From assembly GCF_018128065.1 (NCBI RefSeq), contig NZ_CP072359.1:806001-870000 (forward strand): a DNA stretch of 64,000 nt, written 5' to 3'. Within the stretch, counting starts at the first letter, position 1, and every line of letters begins with the position of its first letter. The notes under the pieces were generated by a model, which was given only the letters and a program-made list of their open reading frames with translations, had not been told where the DNA came from and ran no database searches. This DNA is from Prevotella melaninogenica (lineage in GTDB: Bacteria; Bacteroidota; Bacteroidia; Bacteroidales; Bacteroidaceae). This document shows positions 59,048 through 64,000 of the stretch, one piece after another. The translations under genes and the position numbers were made by a program.

Positions 59048-59437
59048 ATGGCAAAGAAATCAGCAACATCTAAGAAAAGAAATGTAAGAGTTGACGCACT
59101 TGGACAGCTCCACGTGCACAGCTCATTTAATAACATCATTGTATCTTTGGCTAACAACGAGGGTCAGGTTATCTCTTGGTCTTCGGCTGGTAAGATGGGA
59201 TTCCGTGGATCAAAGAAGAACACTCCCTACGCTGCTCAGATGGCAGCAGAGGATTGCTCTAAGGTAGCTTTCGATCTCGGTCTTCGTAAGGTTAAGGCAT
59301 TCGTTAAGGGTCCAGGTAACGGTCGTGAGAGCGCTATCCGTGCGGTGAACGCAGCAGGTATTCAGGTAACTGAAATCGTTGACGTTACTCCGTTGCCACA
59401 CAACGGCTGCCGTCCTCCAAAGCGTCGTCGTGTATAA
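59048..59437 (+). CDS. rpsK: 30S ribosomal protein S11
   Basis: 129 residues, [20 protein letters not shown] and ending [19 protein letters not shown]-like site precedes the start. Confidence 0.98.
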   Translation: MAKKSATSKKRNVRVDALGQLHVHSSFNNIIVSLANNEGQVISWSSAGKMGFRGSKKNTPYAAQMAAEDCSKVAFDLGLRKVKAFVKGPGNGRESAIRAVNAAGIQVTEIVDVTPLPHNGCRPPKRRRV

Positions 59438-59475
59438 TCACATCTTATAACAATTAAAAGAATTCATATTAAATT

Positions 59476-60084
59476 ATGGCAAGATACATAGGTCCAAAAT
59501 CACGAATCGCACGCCGTTTCGGTGAGCCAATTTTCGGCGCAGATAAGGTATTAGCTAAGAGAAACTTCCCTCCAGGACAGCACGGTAACAACCGTCGTCG
59601 CAAGGTATCTGAGTATGGTGCTCAGCTTGCAGAGAAGCAGAAGGCTAAATACACTTATGGCGTTTTGGAGCGTCAGTTCCGTAATCTGTTCGACAAGGCT
59701 GCTAAGGCAGAGGGTATTACTGGTGAGGTTCTTCTTCAGAGCCTCGAGAGTCGTTTGGATAATGTAGTGTTCCGTCTCGGTATCGCTCCTACTCGTGCAG
59801 CTGCTCGTCAGCTCGTTAGCCACAAGCACATTGTTGTTAACGGTAATGTCGTAAATATTGCTTCATATCAGGTAAAGGCTGGTGACGTTGTTGGTGTTCG
59901 CGAGAAGGCTAAGTCACTTGAGGTTATCGAGGCAGCTTTGGCAGGCTTTAACCACAGCAAGTACCCATGGCTTGAGTGGGATGATAACGCTAAGTGCGGT
60001 AAGTTCCTTCATCGTCCAGACCGTGCTGACATCCCTGAGAATATTAAGGAGCAGTTAATCGTTGAGTTGTACTCTAAACAATAA
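59476..60084 (+). CDS. rpsD: 30S ribosomal protein S4
   Basis: 202 residues, [20 protein letters not shown] and the S4 RNA-binding domain [28 protein letters not shown]. Often the repressor of the alpha operon. Confidence 0.98.
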   Translation: MARYIGPKSRIARRFGEPIFGADKVLAKRNFPPGQHGNNRRRKVSEYGAQLAEKQKAKYTYGVLERQFRNLFDKAAKAEGITGEVLLQSLESRLDNVVFRLGIAPTRAAARQLVSHKHIVVNGNVVNIASYQVKAGDVVGVREKAKSLEVIEAALAGFNHSKYPWLEWDDNAKCGKFLHRPDRADIPENIKEQLIVELYSKQ

Positions 60085-60098
60085 AATTCATTAAATTA

Positions 60099-61097
60099 AT
60101 GGCGATATTAGCATTTCAAAAACCTGATAAAGTAGTGATGCTGGAGGCCAATGACCATTTCGGCAAGTTCGAATTCCGTCCTCTTGAGCCTGGCTTTGGT
60201 GTTACCATTGGTAACGCTCTTCGCCGCATCCTCCTTTCATCGCTGGAAGGCTTCGCAATCAACACTATCCGTATAGCTGGTGTTGAGCACGAATTCTCTT
60301 CAGTTCCTGGTGTAAAGGAAGATGTTACCAACATCATCTTGAATCTCAAACAAGTTCGATTCAAGCAAGTAGTAGAAGAATTCGAGAATGAGAAAGTTAG
60401 TATCACCGTAGAGAATTCCACCGAATTCAAAGCAGGTGATATCGGTAAGTATCTGACTGGATTTGAAGTGTTAAACCCTGATTTGGTGATTTGTCATTTA
60501 GACTCCAAGGCTTCTATGCAGATTGATTTGACCATCAACAAGGGACGTGGTTACGTTCCTGCTGAGGAAAATCGTGAATACTGCACTGATGTAAACGTAC
60601 TCCCAATCGATTCCATCTACACCCCAATTCGTAACGTAAAATATGCCGTTGAGCCATATCGTGTTGAGCAAAAGACCGACTATGACAAATTGGTTGTTGA
60701 AGTTACGACTGATGGTTCCATCCACCCAAAGGATGCACTGAAAGAGGCTGCGAAGATTCTTATTTATCACTTCATGTTGTTCTCTGATGAGAAGATTACT
60801 CTCGAGAATCCAGATCAGGAGGGCAATCAGGAGTTTGATGAGGAGGTTCTGCACATGCGCCAGCTCTTGAAGACCAAGTTGACCGATGCAAGTCTCAACT
60901 TGAGTGTTCGTGCACTCAACTGCTTGAAGGCAGCTGATGTAGAGACATTAGGCGACCTCGTTCAGTACAACAAGACGGATCTCTTGAAGTTCCGTAACTT
61001 TGGTAAGAAATCGCTTTCTGAGCTTGATGATTTGCTCGAGAGTCTGAATCTGTCGTTTGGAACCGACATTACAAAGTATAAATTGGATAAAGAATAG
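60099..61097 (+). CDS. rpoA: DNA-directed RNA polymerase subunit alpha
   Basis: 332 residues. N-terminal assembly domain ([20 protein letters not shown]), insert domain, and C-terminal domain with two helix-hairpin-helix motifs ([36 protein letters not shown]). Copies of the GTTGACGAGTT word lie just after the stop. Confidence 0.99.
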   Translation: MAILAFQKPDKVVMLEANDHFGKFEFRPLEPGFGVTIGNALRRILLSSLEGFAINTIRIAGVEHEFSSVPGVKEDVTNIILNLKQVRFKQVVEEFENEKVSITVENSTEFKAGDIGKYLTGFEVLNPDLVICHLDSKASMQIDLTINKGRGYVPAEENREYCTDVNVLPIDSIYTPIRNVKYAVEPYRVEQKTDYDKLVVEVTTDGSIHPKDALKEAAKILIYHFMLFSDEKITLENPDQEGNQEFDEEVLHMRQLLKTKLTDASLNLSVRALNCLKAADVETLGDLVQYNKTDLLKFRNFGKKSLSELDDLLESLNLSFGTDITKYKLDKE

Positions 61098-61155
61098 TTG
61101 ACGAGTTGCTTAAACGACAAGTTGACGGGTTTATCCACAACAAGTTAAAAACAAA

Positions 61156-61644
61156 ATGAGACATAATAAGAAATTCAACCATTTGGGTCGTACTGCTGAC
61201 CATCGCGCTGCGTTGCTTTCAAACTTGGCAGTTGCTTTGATTCTGAATCAGCACAAAAGAATCACTACGACTCTTGCTAAGGCAAAGGCTCTTAAGAAGT
61301 ATGTTGAGCCGCTGATCACACGTTCTAAGAATGATACAACTAATTCACGTCGTGTTGTATTCCGTTATCTTCAGAACAAAGAGGCTGTTACTGAGCTCTT
61401 CAAGGAGATCTCTGTAAAGGTAGCTGATCGTCCAGGCGGTTATACACGTGTTATCAAGCTCGGTACCCGTCAGGGTGACGCTGCTCAGATTGCATTCATT
61501 GAGCTTGTTGACTTCGATGAGAACATGGCTAAGGCTCCAAAGACTGAAGCTAAGAAGACTCGTCGTAGCCGTCGTTCTACAAAGAAGGCTGATGCACCAG
61601 CAGAGGCTGTTGAGAACGTTGCTGAAGAGGCAAAGGCTGAATAA
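61156..61644 (+). CDS. rplQ: 50S ribosomal protein L17
   Basis: 162 residues. [20 protein letters not shown] and [20 protein letters not shown], followed by a Lys/Arg then Ala/Glu-rich tail (~35 residues) longer than in E. coli. Last gene of the block. Confidence 0.97.
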   Translation: MRHNKKFNHLGRTADHRAALLSNLAVALILNQHKRITTTLAKAKALKKYVEPLITRSKNDTTNSRRVVFRYLQNKEAVTELFKEISVKVADRPGGYTRVIKLGTRQGDAAQIAFIELVDFDENMAKAPKTEAKKTRRSRRSTKKADAPAEAVENVAEEAKAE

Positions 61645-61673
61645 TCCGAATAGATTTTATCTCTATAATAAAG

Positions 61674-61708
61674 AACTCCCGGTACTTGATGTATCGGGAG
61701 TTTTTTTT
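61674..61708 (+). terminator. Terminator of the alpha operon
   Basis: AACTCCCG (61674-61681) pairs with CGGGAGTT (61695-61702), followed by T8. It could also end the converging minus-strand operon. Confidence 0.88.
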
Positions 61709-61722
61709 GTAGATTAAGCTTT

Positions 61723-62241
61723 CTACTTTAGCATTTTTGATACATAGCCATTGTGACGAAACCATTTATGCGCCCAGTTGGGTACCATGAAGATATAGCC
61801 AGAGATATCTTCGTGTGGGGCACAATCAAGTTGGTTACCTATGATGTCTGCAGCTTCTTGTACAGATGTTCCGTATAAACGTGCTAATTCTTCGCGTATG
61901 AGCGTATATGTGATGTTACGGATAGTTGCAGCGTTGATGGGTTGATTACCTAACAGAGCTAATAATTCGTCTTTAGAAGGGATTTTCACTTTCGGACCTA
62001 CTCGTAGCCCTTCGAAGCAGTATTCTTCATCTACCTTATACATTGTAAATCCATCTTTATGGTTACGTTCGTTACATTCCTCTGCCATTTGTCGTGCAAT
62101 AGGGTGGGTGATACGTTTTAGAATCTCAGTTATAATCGGTTGATGACGTAATTGTCCGTATGTATAGCCTTCTCCGTTGATACCACCAGAACCTGATGGG
62201 ATGTCTGAGTCGGAGATTATGCATAACTCTTTTGTTTCCAT
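61723..62241 (-). CDS. Unrecognised protein, last gene of a three-gene operon
   Basis: 172 residues, soluble, no signal peptide. N-terminal SGSGGINGEGYTYGQLRHQP, then IARQMAEECNERNHKDGF; the C-terminal end reads YGTSVQEAADIIGNQ and APHEDISGYIFMVPNWAHKW + FRHNGYVSKMLK. The spaced His residues (APHED ... HKWFRHNG) faintly recall HNH/Endo VII-type toxin nucleases, but this is not enough to name it. Separated by 10 bases from the next gene upstream. Confidence 0.7.
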   Translation of the reverse strand: METKELCIISDSDIPSGSGGINGEGYTYGQLRHQPIITEILKRITHPIARQMAEECNERNHKDGFTMYKVDEEYCFEGLRVGPKVKIPSKDELLALLGNQPINAATIRNITYTLIREELARLYGTSVQEAADIIGNQLDCAPHEDISGYIFMVPNWAHKWFRHNGYVSKMLK

Positions 62242-62251
62242 TTATTCTTGT

Positions 62252-62551
62252 TTAAGTATTCTGATTAAATTTTAGTTCAAACTCTGTGTAGAAGTCCCTA
62301 ACATAAATGAAATCGAAGATGCTGAAGTTTGTATGGTTGTATAGATTGTGGAAATGCTGATGAAGGTGTAAGTCGTAACTCCATTCTCTGTCTAATCCTT
62401 CATTCCAACAATCATCCGCATCTTGCAATCCCATGAGTTCCATTTCAGCCTTGTCATCTTCCTCTCTATGATATCCGTCGAAGCTCATACAGCAACCATA
62501 TTTGCAATAGATGTCGTTATAACTTTCATCATTGAGAATCTCCCAAATCAT
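62252..62551 (-). CDS. Unrecognised small acidic protein
   Basis: 99 residues, MIWEILNDESYNDIYCKYGC, rich in Asp/Glu, His and aromatic residues (EEDDKAEMELMGLQDADDCW; LHLHQHFHNLYNH). Acidic, small and cytosolic, as immunity proteins often are, but no family is recognised. Start overlaps the end of the gene before it by four bases (ATGA). Confidence 0.7.
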   Translation of the reverse strand: MIWEILNDESYNDIYCKYGCCMSFDGYHREEDDKAEMELMGLQDADDCWNEGLDREWSYDLHLHQHFHNLYNHTNFSIFDFIYVRDFYTEFELKFNQNT

Positions 62552-62796
62552 TTCTGAATCTTTTCCTTGAAAGGATTACTGTTCGAGTATTGTTTGTTTT
62601 TTCCTAAGAAGATTTTACATTCTACCCCCTCAAACTGCAAGCTACTTCCACTATCTGCCAACATTTTCTTTGTGTTGTAATACAACTCTTTACTTTGTTG
62701 ATAGTTTTTAATTACTACTTCTTTAAGTGTTTCGTTGAATTCCTTTAACAGCTGATAGTTTTCATCTGTTGGCTTGAATAGTTGGTTAAGGAGCAT
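62548..62796 (-). CDS. Unrecognised small protein, first gene of the operon
   Basis: 82 residues, MLLNQLFKPTDENYQLLKEF, mainly helical and charged (KEVVIKNYQQSKELYYNTKK), then FEGVECKIFLGKNKQYSNSN. No family recognised. No clear TAnnTTTG box stands upstream on the minus strand. Confidence 0.6.
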   Translation of the reverse strand: MLLNQLFKPTDENYQLLKEFNETLKEVVIKNYQQSKELYYNTKKMLADSGSSLQFEGVECKIFLGKNKQYSNSNPFKEKIQK

Positions 62797-62875
62797 TCGA
62801 CGATTAAAGATGAGATTTTGGTTTAAGTGACAAAAAGAGACCTAAAATCTCTTGTAATCCATTTATTTCACGAAG

Positions 62876-62904
62876 GAGGGTGTGTTCACAATTGACACAC
62901 CCTC
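62876..62904. terminator. Hairpin between the SusD-like gene and the small operon
   Basis: GAGGGTGTG (62876-62884) pairs with CACACCCTC (62896-62904). Placed to end the minus-strand SusD-like gene, although the T-run on that side is poor; the gap 62797-63022 holds nothing else. Confidence 0.6.
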
Positions 62905-63022
62905 TTTCAATAATCTAACGAAAACAATCTTGAGGCATGTGAGCACAAGTTTATTGGGTGTTTTTACCCACTTGCTTCTTCATAGCGTTTATTGATGCCT
63001 CTTTATTCTGCAAGTCTCCCTA

Positions 63023-64000
63023 TTAGTAGTTAGGACCTTCGCCAAAGTTTGGAGCCCCCTTGTCGTACCACACCCTTTCAGAGTTAAGCAGTTCAGGTCT
63101 TTGGCCATCTGTAAAGGTGAATCCTTGCTGCGTCATCGCAGTTTCAATAATAGTACGCATTTTATCGGCTGGATCGGGTTGAGCGATATAGAATCGGCGA
63201 GGCAACTCAGTGTTGGGCTTCATTGTAATCCAAGGAATGAGCGAGCTACCAACTTTAGGAACGCCAGAACGGCGCACTGTTACAAACTGCTCAAGTGGTT
63301 GATAGAAGAAATGTAGATACAATTGGATGTAAACCTTTTCTAAGTCACTTGGAATATTACCTGTTAGTTGGTAGTCAGAATTAGCCATCATCGTAGCAAT
63401 GGCTGCATCACCGTAGGTAACTGGCTCGTCTAACTTGTCATTACAATGTGCCTTATCGTAATAAGGTATTTTGTTTAGTATTGCTAAACGGTTATAAGCC
63501 TTTGCTGAAGCCTCAACGCCAAGTTTGAAGTATTCAGCTGCAGTATGTGGCAAGTTAGCACCCAGTAACTTAAACTCAGCCAGATAGAGGTTCATTTCAG
63601 CTGTGGAAAGGGTCATCTCGTAAAGTGGGTTATCTTCAGTGTCTTGTACCACCTTACCTTTTGGAGCTGTTGGGAAAGTGAAGTCAACGCGACCACGCAC
63701 TAATTCCTCGTTAAAGTACGACAATGGTGAGTAGGTTTTAGATTTGTCTCCATCAGTTACTTTCCATCTGGTAGTTACAAAATAGTTATTGTTTCCAGTA
63801 TATTCGGCTTTTTCTGATATAGCCATACCGATAGGCAATCCCTGATAGCGCACCCATGGTTCGCCGTCATCTTTCCAACTGTCGAAATGTTTTTTACCAG
63901 AAGCATCCGTTGTATAATTCACCTGGTCTAAAATATATTTAGGAATAGCACAGTTGTTATCCCCTCTTGCTTGTGCATCGAAGAATGCTTGAATAACCTC
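63023..64000 (-). CDS. SusD-like outer membrane lipoprotein, C-terminal part (5' end beyond the window)
   Basis: 325 codons are visible, open to the right window edge (EVIQAFFDAQARGDNNCAIP ...); the GTG at 63922 is internal. Features are those of SusD-type proteins: STAEMNLYLAEFKLLGANLP (TPR helix), EKVYIQLYLHFFYQPLEQFV, the proline-rich TELPRRFYIAQPDPADKMR and an ERVWYDKG end. The fit is to the SusD-like families with a long C-terminal region rather than classical RagB. A SusC partner would be expected further right on the minus strand. Confidence 0.85.
   Translation of the reverse strand, partial: EVIQAFFDAQARGDNNCAIPKYILDQVNYTTDASGKKHFDSWKDDGEPWVRYQGLPIGMAISEKAEYTGNNNYFVTTRWKVTDGDKSKTYSPLSYFNEELVRGRVDFTFPTAPKGKVVQDTEDNPLYEMTLSTAEMNLYLAEFKLLGANLPHTAAEYFKLGVEASAKAYNRLAILNKIPYYDKAHCNDKLDEPVTYGDAAIATMMANSDYQLTGNIPSDLEKVYIQLYLHFFYQPLEQFVTVRRSGVPKVGSSLIPWITMKPNTELPRRFYIAQPDPADKMRTIIETAMTQQGFTFTDGQRPELLNSERVWYDKGAPNFGEGPNY

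Overview
The window looks like the chromosome of a Bacteroidota member, most probably the genus Prevotella; the species cannot be fixed from sequence alone. The clues are SusC/SusD pairs, a type IX-type C-terminal sorting domain, a BspA-like leucine-rich-repeat protein, the -33 TTTG / -7 TAnnTTTG promoter type in front of many genes, and a Bacteroidales-like order of the ribosomal and RNA polymerase clusters.

Region 1 (1-11.4 kb, accessory, envelope): the end of a secreted sorting-domain protein, a SusC/SusD nutrient-uptake pair, and then a TonB-dependent receptor, a DUF4374-like surface lipoprotein and a SAM-dependent O-methyltransferase. The last three form a plausible iron-chelate or siderophore uptake locus. 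Region 2 (11.5-16.3 kb): malate dehydrogenase (minus strand), a Xaa-Pro aminopeptidase, and decayed mobile-element cargo: a scar of a tyrosine recombinase followed by a YhcG/DUF1016 nuclease gene with two in-frame stop codons.

Region 3 (17-32.3 kb, conserved housekeeping): rpsU, a Xer-type recombinase, hpf, tRNA-Thr/Tyr/Gly/Thr, tuf, tRNA-Trp, secE, nusG, rplK, rplA, rplJ, rplL, rpoB, rpoC and a small DUF3467 gene. Region 4 (32.3-43.2 kb) is an accessory island lodged between the rpoBC cluster and the str operon. It holds an IS200/IS605-type element with intact tnpB and broken tnpA, a small membrane-protein gene apparently cut by that element, a truncated second copy of the DUF3467 gene, an LTA-synthase-like sulfatase, two pieces of another insertion sequence, a frameshifted BspA-like gene, the 5' end of a group II intron sitting exactly behind a terminator, and an antitoxin with a truncated YafQ-like toxin.

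Region 5 (43.2-61.7 kb) is one long collinear block: rpsL, rpsG, fusA, then the S10, spc and alpha clusters from rpsJ to rplQ, including secY, map, infA, rpmJ and rpoA. Two internal promoter-like boxes lie inside inverted repeats (before rpsH and before rpsM). Region 6 (61.7-64 kb, minus strand) has three small unrecognised genes in a tight operon and the C-terminal part of a SusD-like lipoprotein that runs off the window.

Overall, translation, transcription and protein-export genes form the backbone. The variable DNA is confined to a few junctions (14.8-16.3, 32.3-43.2 and above 61.7 kb) and carries envelope nutrient-uptake genes and decaying mobile DNA.
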